Assembly: GCA_020348925.1 (NCBI GenBank)
Contig: CP070758.1
Location: forward strand, 2,720,311-2,730,567
Length of the DNA: 10,257 nt
Reading direction: 5' to 3'
Source: Gemmatimonadota bacterium
GTDB taxonomy: Bacteria; JBHIER01; G020348925
Shown: positions 1-7,015 of the stretch, one piece after another
Position numbering within the stretch: position 1 is the first letter of the stretch
Layout: every line of letters begins with the position of its first letter
Notes under the pieces: generated by a model
What the model was told of the DNA's origin: nothing
Database searches by the model: none
The model's input: the letters and a program-made list of their open reading frames with translations, nothing else
Program-made: the position numbers and the translations under genes

Positions 1-75
1 AGGAGCCGTATGAGGTAGTCCCTCACATACGGATCTGTGCGCGGGGTGCCGGTCAACCGGCATTCCTACCGCGAC
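1..75 (+). mobile_element. 3' end of a group II intron (domains V and VI)
   Basis: Domain V is at 3-35. Strand 3-11 (GAGCCGTAT) pairs with 27-35 (ATACGGATC), followed by the typical two-base bulge (A25 C24 or equivalent) and an upper stem of 12-15 with 21-24. A4-G5-C6 is the AGC catalytic triad expected in domain V. Domain VI follows as a hairpin: TGCCGG pairs with CCGGCA, and a lower GCGG/CCGC stem leaves A68 unpaired, in the branch-point position. The intron probably ends at C75 (...GCGAC), giving the usual AY 3' end. The reverse transcriptase/maturase normally encoded upstream of domain V would lie outside the window. Oddities are a five-base domain V loop (16-20, TAGTC) instead of a GNRA tetraloop, and a G5/A33 opposition where G-U is usual. 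The family call rests on structure read by eye. Whether the intron is still active cannot be told from this end alone. Confidence 0.72.
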
Positions 76-289
76 GAAAGCTGAGAAGTGTTCTACCTAT
101 TCGATATATATGAATCGAACACGTCATTCTTTTGAGACTGAGCGTTTTTCTGACGGTATCGTATCACACCTCCCTACAAAAAATGGAGAAAAGGAATAAT
201 TATCAAAGAAATTTTTATCTTCCACGTATACTCAACACTCCCACAGTTCGACCGAGAATCACTGAAATCAATTCTGTTCCTGTCCGTTT
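76..289. other. 3' flank of the intron, no gene seen
   Basis: AT-rich sequence between the inferred intron end and the terminator of the large minus-strand gene. The only structure seen is a small inverted repeat, TTCGAT at 100-105 against ATCGAA at 114-119. A plus-strand open frame running from 132 into the large gene has no ribosome binding site and no recognisable protein features, so I do not call it a gene. Confidence 0.5.
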
Positions 290-332
290 GAACAAGAGAA
301 AGGGCCACGTAGAGATAATCCAAACGTGGCCC
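290..332 (-). terminator. Rho-independent terminator of the large secreted-protein gene
   Basis: A perfect 9-bp stem is formed by GGGCCACGT at 302-310 and ACGTGGCCC at 324-332, with a 13-base loop. Read on the minus strand, the stem is followed by a T-rich tail (TTTCTCTTGTT, complement of 291-301). It lies about 20 bases past the stop codon of the minus-strand gene ending at 352. The T tract is broken by C and G, so termination may be incomplete. Confidence 0.7.
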
Positions 333-351
333 CTCACGTCATCCGTCCAAT

Positions 352-3300
352 TTATTTCATCAATATCATCCGTCTGATAGCTGTGAAGTCATTGGCCTCA
401 ATCCGATAGAAATACACCCCGCTGGCCATGGTATGGGCGTCCCAAACGATTGTGTGATAGCCTGCTTCCAGATCACCGTTTACAAGCTCCGTTACCTCTT
501 GTCCCAACACGTTGTACACGGTAAACGTCACCTTCGCATCCTCAGGCAAACCGAAGGCAATCGACGTCACCGGATTGAAGGGATTCGGATAGTTCTGGGC
601 CAGACTGTACTCGACCGGCACCAGATCCCCCGACTTGATCACGAACATCGAGCCGTGGCTAAAACTGATGGCCTCGTCCACGGTGAAGACCACGGGCTCC
701 ACCATCTCAACCTCTATCTCGTCCCCTATCTGGCTTGAGATGGTGAACGGCACCCGTACCACGGCACCAGCACCGGCCTCAATCGCCTCTCCCTCCTGAC
801 CAAACACAAAGACCACCAGATCATCCCCGATCACCTTGGAACTCACATCCATCCCCTCAGACCGAGCCGTCAACTCAACCTCGCCGGCCACCAGGACCTC
901 CTGATCGTACCGAAACCGCAGCAGCAGACCGGCCACATCCTGCTCAGTTGAGACGGATACAGGCACAATCACCGCCCGACCGGCCATACCAACAACATCG
1001 CCCACCTCCACTTCGGCCACGGCCGCCTTCGGATCGCACACGCCCACGGCCAGGTTGATACATTTCATCAAATCCAAAATATTGATGAGCCCGTCACCAT
1101 TGGCATCGGCCGCCCAGATCAACGTACCGGGCGTAAAAACGTACTCAATATCTCCCAGATTGTAGCCGGGCTTGCCGATGATGTGATTTAGAATGGCGAA
1201 CAGATCCATCAACGTCACCGTCGTGTCCGGCGCTGAGGACAACCCTGTCACGTCGCACTTGTTGGGCACAATATACCCACCAAAACAGATCTGACCCTTG
1301 TCCTCAAACTTCAAACACAACGGCTCCTTGGGATGACCCCCCCAGTCCAGCAACCCATCCAGAATCACATCCTCATACCAGATGTCCGCACACTGACCCG
1401 CTGGCGCCCCAGGCAATATCTTGAAAAAAACCGTCACAATCGACATCAAGCCCACATCCCCCAGAGACGGCGGCAACTCGCAATGCGGGATCGGTGGTGT
1501 CGTCGGCGGATCTATCGTCGGATGCAACGGCGTCGAATACAACGCAATCTCATGAGTCCCAGGCGCCAACTCTCGATCCTGCAACTCAAAACCTGCCGTC
1601 CTCGTCGTCGTCTGCACCTCCACCACTTCCATGTACTCCGATTCATACATCAGATTGATCTGCACCGCCGACACCGGATACTCGTTGTCCAGCATAAGAC
1701 CCACGCCAATCTTATCGCCAGGCACCACTGACGGATCTTGACCACCGCAGGTCTCCGCATACTTGTAGCCCAACTTGATCCCAGAGGTGTCCCGAATACA
1801 CATACCCGTATAGGGCATGAACTTGATGTCCACAAAATCCGTATCCCGCTTGCAGAACCCCTTGGCCGCATGCACAATCACGTGGGCCGGCATCGGCGGA
1901 GGCCCAGATCCCTTGGGTATAATCGTTAAGTTCGCCTCCGCGCTCTCACCCGCTGGCAGATCAAACTCATCCACATCAAAGGCGTACTCCCAATCCATCG
2001 GGATGTCATCAGGCTCTATCCACAGGTCGATGTTGTCCGGATACGGCTCCTCGTTGTACACCGGAATCGGTATCGCTACCGGTGGCCACGGCGAATCCGC
2101 ATCCACCCACCGGTGCTTGGGCCACAACCACCGCTCGCAATCACGCAAATACTCCGTCGTCGAATCTTCCACCGTCCACCAACTCTCAAAATCAGGATCA
2201 GGACAATGACGGCGGATCACAGGATAGTCGATGACGATGTTCCGCGCATACTGCTGGTAGTAGTTGCAGCTCAGATCCTCATACTCGAACCACGGCGTCT
2301 GGTAATGATACGGCGCCACGACCTGACGGGCAAACCCTCCGATGCCGCCCCACAGGACCGTGTCGTACACAGAACCCTCAAAGAACGGGAAGAAGAAGCC
2401 CCACTCCGCCAGGCCGAAGCTGATCTTGGGGTAGGCGCTGTTGGGTCCGTCGTTGACCACCGTCACCCACACATCGTAAGGTACATCGTGACACGGATAC
2501 CGCGGACTCCACCGCAGCTCTTGCACATGCACCGGTTGGATCGGCCGACCGTCAGGCCCCAGGAAGAAGTGTTTCGGGTAGGGCATGAACTCGATCTCCA
2601 CTTCACCCCATTCACCTGTGCACTTGAAACCCCTCACCTTGATGACGACCGGTCCCTCAGGTTCCTCACCACCCGGCCACACCGTTAACAAGACGTTCTG
2701 ACGATCACCAGGAGTACCGTAGGGTTCCAACTCCAAAGCCGCTTCACTCAAATCCGCAGCCCACTCCTCGGGCACGTCGGCCAGGGATAATTCTATGGCC
2801 ATCGGCTCGTCACCATCATTCCACACCGGGATCGTCATTGGCGCCAACCCCCAACGGACCGGCTCCTTGTCCCACGGCCCATCCGGCCAGATCGTCATCC
2901 GGCACCGACGCGCCAGACGTATCGTATCCTCCTGACAATATTCCCTGTCGACACGCCACCGCTCCGAGGACCATCCAACAATGATGTTCCGCGCCCACCA
3001 ATTGTGATGATCAGGATGATGGTGGAACGCACACTCGCACGCAACGGTGTCCGTGCTTCCACCAGAAAGGTATACCGATTCTACATAACATAGTGGATCT
3101 GTATCAATCGGTGGTAATGTAAACAATCCCCACGGCGCCTCCACAAAGCCGACAACCACCTCTTCGGGTTCTTCGCACGTGTTATGAAAGGCCGCTTTCA
3201 CCGTGTAATCGTCGCAGATGCACGGATATTCACCCCGATAGGGATGGCTCCAGGTGATGTCCGGCTCGTCGATCTCCACACAGTCGGGGCCGTAATCGAG

Positions 3301-5226
3301 ACAGACACGCACCATGTACTCGTATCCTGGAAAACACTTCCACTGACCATCGTCCGAATTCCAGATCCACGAGTACGTCTCCTCGTGTCCGGCATCCCCC
3401 AATATCCTCGGCCGGTCCATCCCCGGCAACATCTGCCACACCACGTAAAAGCAGCGCTTCGGTGGAATAATCACACACTGCTCACTCAGGTCCACCTTCT
3501 CCCACTCCCAGTTGCCGATAAACTCTCCCGTCCCTATCGCGGCCAACGGCGCTCCCTCCAGCATGGTCTCACCGGGTGGAAGAGGCACACACGTCTCACA
3601 CGGCGACACCATCCCCAGAGAGATCCACATGTTCACCGTCCCAGGATCGTACCACTGAAAAGCGACCGTGTCCAATCTTGCCTCACCGCAGGGATTATAA
3701 AACCCAACAGCGTAGTAATCCAGATCTGGGTTGAGGGTGCCACCCTCCAGATAATCCTCCGCCAATCCTTCCAGATTGTGATCCCAGCAGCACGTGCCCC
3801 AGCACTCAGGGTAACACGGCCCGCGATCACCATCAAAGACCTCATCGCACGCATCGCCTCTCCCGTCATTATCGGAGTCAAACTGGACAGGATTAAAATG
3901 GTGCGGACAGTTGTCGTCTACGTTGGACACACCATCCCTGTCAGTATCCAGCTCACCTGCGTACACATAGGCCTTTCCATTTGTCGAATAATAAGGAGCT
4001 CCAACGATGGCGTCGGTCAATCCATCGTTGTTCACATCCCCGGCCCCGGACACAGAACGGCCAAATTCATCACTGGGATCCTGACCGTAGAGGTATATAT
4101 AAGCCGTATTGTTCATGGGAGCCCCGCCGTAATAAACATAGGCCCAACCGGTGTTGGAGTTGCGCCAGGGAGCCCCCACAATGACATCAGCGTAGCCGTC
4201 GCCGTTCACGTCCCCGGCCCCGGACACAAAAAAACCAAAAATATCACCGGCATTTTGACCGTACAGGTAGACATCGGCCATATTGTCCATGGCATTCCCG
4301 CCGTAATAGACATAGGCCCAACCGGTGTTGGAGTTACGCCAGGGAGCCCCCACAATCACATCAGCGTACCCGTCGCCGTTCACATCCCCGGCCCCGGACA
4401 CCGAACGACCAAAACCATCCCCGGGATCCTGGCCATACAGAAAGAGATCGGCCGCATTGTCCATGGGATCCCCGCCGTAATAGAAATAGACCCTGTCAGG
4501 TCCATCTGCTCCCACAATGACATCAGCGTAGCCGTCGCCGTTCACGTCACCGGCCCCGGACAAAGACGCGCCAAATTCATCATTAGTATTCTGGCCGTAG
4601 AGGTAGACATCCGCCGCATTGTCCATGGGATCCCCGCCATAATAGACATAAGCCCAACCGGTGTAGGAGTTGCGGTAATTTGCCCCCACAATCACATCAC
4701 TATAACCGTCGTCGTTCACATCCCCGGCTCCGGACACAGCATTACCAAATTGATCACCGGGATCCTGGCCGTAGAGGAAGATATCGGCCCCAGTGTTCAT
4801 GGGATTCCCGCCGTAATAGACATAGGCCCACCCGGTAGAGGAGTTGCGCCCGGAAGCCCCCACAATCACATCGTCGTACCCGTCGTCGTTCACATCTCCG
4901 GCCCCGGACACAGAACTGCCAAAACTATCCCCGGGATCCTGGCCGTACAGGGTGATATCGGCGGTATTGTCCATGGGATCCCCACCGTAATAAATAAAGA
5001 CACGGCCGGTACTCAAGGTATACCCGGGAGCTCCCACAATCACATCATCGTACCCGTCACCGTTTACGTCCCCGGCCCCGGACACAACCTGACCTAAATC
5101 ACCACCGTTCCCCGGCTCGGTAAAGCTCTGAAAGAGCGGCATATCTGCGGACGCACTGTCCGCATGAGAGAATACAGCCAAACAGAACGCCAACAGGCAC
5201 AACAGAATGGGTCTTGTCGTGTGCAT
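352..5226 (-). CDS. Large exported multidomain protein: FG-GAP propeller, TSP3, cohesin/dockerin-like modules, type IX sorting tail
   Basis: Predicted 1624-residue surface or secreted protein. The ATG at 5226 is chosen because AAAGGAGG (5233-5240) sits six bases upstream and a clean signal peptide follows (residues 1-27, hydrophobic core LLCLLAFCLAVF, cleavage after ASA). The frame extends 34 codons further upstream, but without such a site. Domains in order (approximate residues): seven FG-GAP repeats at 42-424, each with SGAGDVN and a D-x-N-x-DG-x-x-D calcium loop, making one seven-bladed integrin-alpha-type propeller; thrombospondin type 3 segment 426-462 (DTDRDGVSNVDDNC, DSDNDGRGDACD); Cys-rich segment 466-650; duplicated Trp/Cys-rich module 655-882 and 903-1138; cohesin-like domain 1166-1316; dockerin-like segment 1323-1397 with one good calcium loop (DANGDGLINILD); second cohesin-like domain 1401-1531; type A sorting tail 1541-1624 (NYPNPFNP, final MILMK). 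Known of the family: such tails direct export through the type IX system. Inferred: a calcium-dependent surface adhesin or scaffold. Ligand unknown. It stands alone with its own terminator. Confidence 0.9.
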   Translation of the reverse strand: MHTTRPILLCLLAFCLAVFSHADSASADMPLFQSFTEPGNGGDLGQVVSGAGDVNGDGYDDVIVGAPGYTLSTGRVFIYYGGDPMDNTADITLYGQDPGDSFGSSVSGAGDVNDDGYDDVIVGASGRNSSTGWAYVYYGGNPMNTGADIFLYGQDPGDQFGNAVSGAGDVNDDGYSDVIVGANYRNSYTGWAYVYYGGDPMDNAADVYLYGQNTNDEFGASLSGAGDVNGDGYADVIVGADGPDRVYFYYGGDPMDNAADLFLYGQDPGDGFGRSVSGAGDVNGDGYADVIVGAPWRNSNTGWAYVYYGGNAMDNMADVYLYGQNAGDIFGFFVSGAGDVNGDGYADVIVGAPWRNSNTGWAYVYYGGAPMNNTAYIYLYGQDPSDEFGRSVSGAGDVNNDGLTDAIVGAPYYSTNGKAYVYAGELDTDRDGVSNVDDNCPHHFNPVQFDSDNDGRGDACDEVFDGDRGPCYPECWGTCCWDHNLEGLAEDYLEGGTLNPDLDYYAVGFYNPCGEARLDTVAFQWYDPGTVNMWISLGMVSPCETCVPLPPGETMLEGAPLAAIGTGEFIGNWEWEKVDLSEQCVIIPPKRCFYVVWQMLPGMDRPRILGDAGHEETYSWIWNSDDGQWKCFPGYEYMVRVCLDYGPDCVEIDEPDITWSHPYRGEYPCICDDYTVKAAFHNTCEEPEEVVVGFVEAPWGLFTLPPIDTDPLCYVESVYLSGGSTDTVACECAFHHHPDHHNWWARNIIVGWSSERWRVDREYCQEDTIRLARRCRMTIWPDGPWDKEPVRWGLAPMTIPVWNDGDEPMAIELSLADVPEEWAADLSEAALELEPYGTPGDRQNVLLTVWPGGEEPEGPVVIKVRGFKCTGEWGEVEIEFMPYPKHFFLGPDGRPIQPVHVQELRWSPRYPCHDVPYDVWVTVVNDGPNSAYPKISFGLAEWGFFFPFFEGSVYDTVLWGGIGGFARQVVAPYHYQTPWFEYEDLSCNYYQQYARNIVIDYPVIRRHCPDPDFESWWTVEDSTTEYLRDCERWLWPKHRWVDADSPWPPVAIPIPVYNEEPYPDNIDLWIEPDDIPMDWEYAFDVDEFDLPAGESAEANLTIIPKGSGPPPMPAHVIVHAAKGFCKRDTDFVDIKFMPYTGMCIRDTSGIKLGYKYAETCGGQDPSVVPGDKIGVGLMLDNEYPVSAVQINLMYESEYMEVVEVQTTTRTAGFELQDRELAPGTHEIALYSTPLHPTIDPPTTPPIPHCELPPSLGDVGLMSIVTVFFKILPGAPAGQCADIWYEDVILDGLLDWGGHPKEPLCLKFEDKGQICFGGYIVPNKCDVTGLSSAPDTTVTLMDLFAILNHIIGKPGYNLGDIEYVFTPGTLIWAADANGDGLINILDLMKCINLAVGVCDPKAAVAEVEVGDVVGMAGRAVIVPVSVSTEQDVAGLLLRFRYDQEVLVAGEVELTARSEGMDVSSKVIGDDLVVFVFGQEGEAIEAGAGAVVRVPFTISSQIGDEIEVEMVEPVVFTVDEAISFSHGSMFVIKSGDLVPVEYSLAQNYPNPFNPVTSIAFGLPEDAKVTFTVYNVLGQEVTELVNGDLEAGYHTIVWDAHTMASGVYFYRIEANDFTAIRRMILMK
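1813..3264 (-). repeat. Diverged tandem duplication of a ~250-residue Trp/Cys-rich module
   Basis: Two copies lie within the large gene: copy A at 2581-3264 (residues about 655-882) and copy B at 1813-2520 (residues about 903-1138). Landmarks recur in the same order at offsets of about 248-256 residues: ITWSHPY / LRWSPRY, EAPWGLF / LAEWGFF, WARNIIV / YARNIVI, MTIPVWN / IPIPVYN, DVPEEW / DIPMDW, GFKC / GFCK and EFMPYP / KFMPYT. Identity is low elsewhere, so the duplication is old. I do not recognise a named domain. Alternating hydrophobic stretches and conserved Trp suggest beta-sandwich (Ig-like) folds. Confidence 0.75.
3954..5085 (-). repeat. Seven in-gene tandem repeats encoding FG-GAP propeller blades
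   Basis: The unit is 174 bases (58 codons) and begins at the codons for V/L-SGAGDVN. In protein numbering from the ATG at 5226 the units start near residues 48, 106, 164, 222, 276, 334 and 392. The fourth unit is 12 bases (four codons) shorter, missing part of the loop between strands. All seven keep the acidic calcium loop, in the forms DVNGDG, DVNDDG or DVNNDG. The first and last units are incomplete in complementary ways, which fits circular closure of a seven-bladed propeller. Units five and six are nearly identical at DNA level. Confidence 0.9.
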
Positions 5227-5323
5227 GATGTTCCTCCTTTCGCCGTTTTCGTTCTGGTATGCTTTTGATTCGTGTGTAAATATAAAATGTGTTACACTTG
5301 AGATCCCCTCCAATTTACGTCTC

Positions 5324-5358
5324 ATCATAACACCGATACATGTTTACTCATGTGTCAA
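5324..5358 (-). promoter_or_regulatory. Possible promoter/operator of the large gene
   Basis: On the minus strand, a perfect TTGACA (complement of 5353-5358) lies about 130 bases upstream of the ATG, and TATGAT (complement of 5324-5329) lies downstream of it. The 23-base gap is too long for an ordinary sigma-70 promoter, so this pairing is doubtful. The TTGACA overlaps an imperfect inverted repeat, GATACATG at 5335-5342 against CATGTGTC at 5349-5356 with a six-base spacer, which could be a regulator site. A second small inverted repeat, GTGTAA 5274-5279 / TTACAC 5292-5297, lies in the presumed leader. FCB bacteria often use a different promoter consensus, which lowers confidence further. Confidence 0.25.
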
Positions 5359-6043
5359 TACAATTGATGAAATCTTAAGTGCGGCATGCCTGCGCTCAAC
5401 TCCCCCATGAACATCTGTGGAGAGCGGATAAAAAATGTGATGTGAAATGTGAACTGTAACAGAACATTTTTCGAGAAGAATGCAGTCCATACAGAAATAT
5501 TAAAAAGTTGATTGTCTATATATTTTGAGTCAGCTCACCTATCGACATCTAATCCTTTCAAGATAGCCTGTGTCACTTTACAGAAACGAGAGGATGTGTC
5601 CGTGGCGTAATAACGTCACTAAGTTCGCTGAGTTAGATTAGTATTATATTACGGATAAGACGGAATGTCAAGTCATTTTTTGCATTTGTTGACTGCGGCA
5701 GGCACAAGGTGTTCATTCTTTTTCCTTTTAGGGATGAGGTGACCCCCATCGAATAACGAGGCCAAATATACATCACATAAAAATCGCAGGATGATTGGAT
5801 GTAAAATATGCATTATAGAGCAACGAATGCACTTTGGAGGGAGCCGACGTATTTCCTTGTGTAACGTTCATGAATGAATAATTTCTTTCTTTTCAACAAG
5901 ATAGAATTCATTGCTTTTCATCGTTCCTTTGGCATACTATTCGCTATTTACGCAACTATCGAAAATTATAGGATGAAGCGGAAGTGAGAATGATCTTTTA
6001 AGATCAACTGTTCGTAGCTTACATAGAGTTTAAACACATTAAT
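5359..6043. other. AT-rich divergent spacer without a recognisable gene
   Basis: Nearly 700 bases between the divergent large gene and the small secreted-protein gene. Both strands are broken by frequent stops, and I see no tRNA, rRNA, known riboswitch or CRISPR unit. The one patterned site is TTGGCATACTATTCGCT at 5929-5945. Its GG and GC are spaced 12 bases apart as in sigma-54 promoters, but it differs from the consensus at two conserved positions. A small RNA or a degraded gene cannot be excluded by eye. Confidence 0.5.
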
Positions 6044-6072
6044 TTGCCGTAGGGAAATGATGGGACAATACT
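6044..6072 (+). promoter_or_regulatory. Candidate promoter of the small secreted-protein gene
   Basis: TTGCCG at 6044-6049 and AATACT at 6067-6072 are separated by 17 bases. Each matches the sigma-70 consensus at four of six positions. Transcription from here would give a leader of about 140 bases containing the repeated G-rich motif at 6091-6165. The assignment rests on hexamer resemblance only. Confidence 0.25.
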
Positions 6073-6090
6073 AAAAGTTGTTCCAATAGA

Positions 6091-6165
6091 GAAAGGGGGT
6101 GAAAGAACAGAAATCCAATTCCCTACTTACAAATGTGAAGAGAGGGGGTGATAAGAAAAATCCTA
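6091..6165 (+). repeat. Direct repeat of a G-rich purine motif in the leader of the small gene
   Basis: GGGGGTGA occurs at 6095-6102 and again at 6144-6151, exactly 49 bases apart. Each copy sits in a similar context: an AGA-rich purine run before it and an A-rich stretch ending in AATCC after it. Both lie between the candidate promoter and the start codon at 6218. The first copy could serve as ribosome binding site and GTG start (6099) of a 33-codon frame ending at 6200, but the spacing is too tight for a normal start. A binding site for a regulator or RNA-binding protein is as likely. Confidence 0.4.
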
Positions 6166-6217
6166 AACCCATAAATTCACCCGTAAGTCGTACATCTTAA
6201 ATCGAAGGAGAAGTATT

Positions 6218-6601
6218 ATGTATAAAAAATTCGCGTTGATCGGTCTTGTTATTGCCCTCGTGGCAGGAATCGCCCTGGCGAAAGCGGTTAAGGTGGATTT
6301 GGTGCCATATGTTGATGCTGATGGTAATGTCCTCGAGCCAAATGCATATGGAAAAGCAATGTTGAACTACGCCAAGGGTGCTGACAAAACTGAAGTCCAG
6401 GTAAATTGCTGGGACCTCGTGCCCAATGCCATGTACACCGTTTACCTTAATAATAGTGGAACTTGGTATTCAATTTGCACGTTCACCACAGACAGTAATG
6501 GCGAGGGTCACTGCCATGCCAAACTTGCTGGTGACGTTTCAGGGCATTTGCCTGTTTCTGTCAATAACTCTGCAAACCAAACAGTTCTGATAAGCCCATA
6601 A
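6218..6601 (+). CDS. Small exported protein of unknown function, likely beta-sandwich
   Basis: 127-residue precursor. AAGGAG (6205-6210) lies seven bases before the ATG. Residues 1-21 form a signal peptide (MYKK, then FALIGLVIALVAGIALA), leaving a mature chain of about 106 residues. The rest alternates polar and hydrophobic residues, as in an all-beta fold. It has a GKAMLNY strand, a WDLVPNAMYTVYL segment, a TFTTDSNGEG turn and a VNNSANQTVLIS end. This order (short strand, 'PN..YTVY', 'TFTTD..G.G') resembles small secreted Ig-like or CHRD-like domains, but I cannot assign a family. Three cysteines (64, 87, 99) and no lipobox are present. There is no sorting tail, so a periplasmic or outer-membrane-associated location is as likely as secretion. 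It is a single-gene unit with its own strong terminator, long leader and good ribosome binding site, which suggests substantial expression. Confidence 0.85.
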   Translation: MYKKFALIGLVIALVAGIALAKAVKVDLVPYVDADGNVLEPNAYGKAMLNYAKGADKTEVQVNCWDLVPNAMYTVYLNNSGTWYSICTFTTDSNGEGHCHAKLAGDVSGHLPVSVNNSANQTVLISP

Positions 6602-6603
6602 TA

Positions 6604-6672
6604 AACGTGTCAGTGAAATAACACGTTAATGAATCAATGAAAGCGGCGCCTTTTATGGCGCCGCTTTTCTTA
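6604..6672 (+). terminator. Strong Rho-independent terminator after the small gene
   Basis: The main hairpin is a perfect 10-bp stem of AAGCGGCGCC (6641-6650) with GGCGCCGCTT (6657-6666) and a six-base loop, followed by TTCTT after the stem's own T's. A weaker hairpin comes first, right after the stop codon: AACGTGT (6604-6610) with ACACGTT (6621-6627). The GC-rich stem with a T tail is a textbook terminator for the gene ending at 6601. Confidence 0.88.
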
Positions 6673-6677
6673 TGCAC

Positions 6678-6849
6678 GTCAACGAGGGTCAATCCTTACA
6701 TTTTAAATTTTGAAAAATCATCTTCGTTAGTTGTTAAAAGATTGAACTAATCTCCTCCCTGTTCTTTTATTATTACCCCACTTTTTAAAGTCAATTCGTA
6801 ATTCGTCGATGGATCACAAGTATTTAAAGTCATGGTCAACGAGGGTCAA
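6678..6849. repeat. Pair of 15-base direct repeats in the intergenic spacer
   Basis: GTCAACGAGGGTCAA occurs at 6678-6692 and again, unchanged, at 6835-6849, 157 bases apart. Within this interval TTTAAAGTCA also occurs twice (6784-6793 and 6823-6832). The unit contains GTCAA twice, so it could be a regulator half-site pair. The interval otherwise holds only AT-rich sequence and no gene. Confidence 0.6.
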
Positions 6850-6897
6850 AATCGAAACAAAACTCTATGATTCCATGTCCTACTGTCGTTGGAAGGG

Positions 6898-6926
6898 TTG
6901 GACTCGTTCGAAACGGTTTTCATAAT
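6898..6926 (+). promoter_or_regulatory. Candidate promoter of the ASPIC/UnbV propeller gene
   Basis: TTGGAC (6898-6903) and CATAAT (6921-6926, five of six matches to TATAAT) are spaced by 17 bases. The -35 match is only three of six. The start point would fall near 6933, about 80 bases before the ATG at 7016. A short inverted repeat, CGTT-CGA-AACG, lies between the two hexamers, and the 15-base repeat at 6835-6849 lies just upstream. Confidence 0.35.
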
Positions 6927-7015
6927 TCTGTAATTCCATAATAAAATGTGACGGGATGTTAACCTGTGGGGGGCTTAGAGAGGGGAACATCTCGTGGCAC
7001 GAAGACGGAGGCATC

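Noticed and set aside
132-377. 81-codon plus-strand frame between the intron end and the large gene
   Set aside because: It runs through the terminator hairpin and into the 3' end of the large gene, and has no start signal or recognisable feature.
3954-5085. Regularly spaced 174-base repeats considered as a CRISPR-like or satellite array
   Set aside because: The repeats are in frame, encode propeller blades and keep the reading frame throughout, so they are coding repeats.
3184-5097. 637-codon open frame on the plus strand, opposite the large gene, with repeating VHxPGPGH units
   Set aside because: It is the mirror of the FG-GAP repeats: GAGDVN codons read backwards give PGPGH-like units. 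It has no ribosome binding site or signal peptide, while the minus-strand frame has coherent domains throughout.
6956-7015. Upstream in-frame ATG for the ASPIC/UnbV gene
   Set aside because: It would add 20 polar residues before the signal peptide and lacks a good ribosome binding site. The ATG at 7016 has GGAGG four bases upstream.
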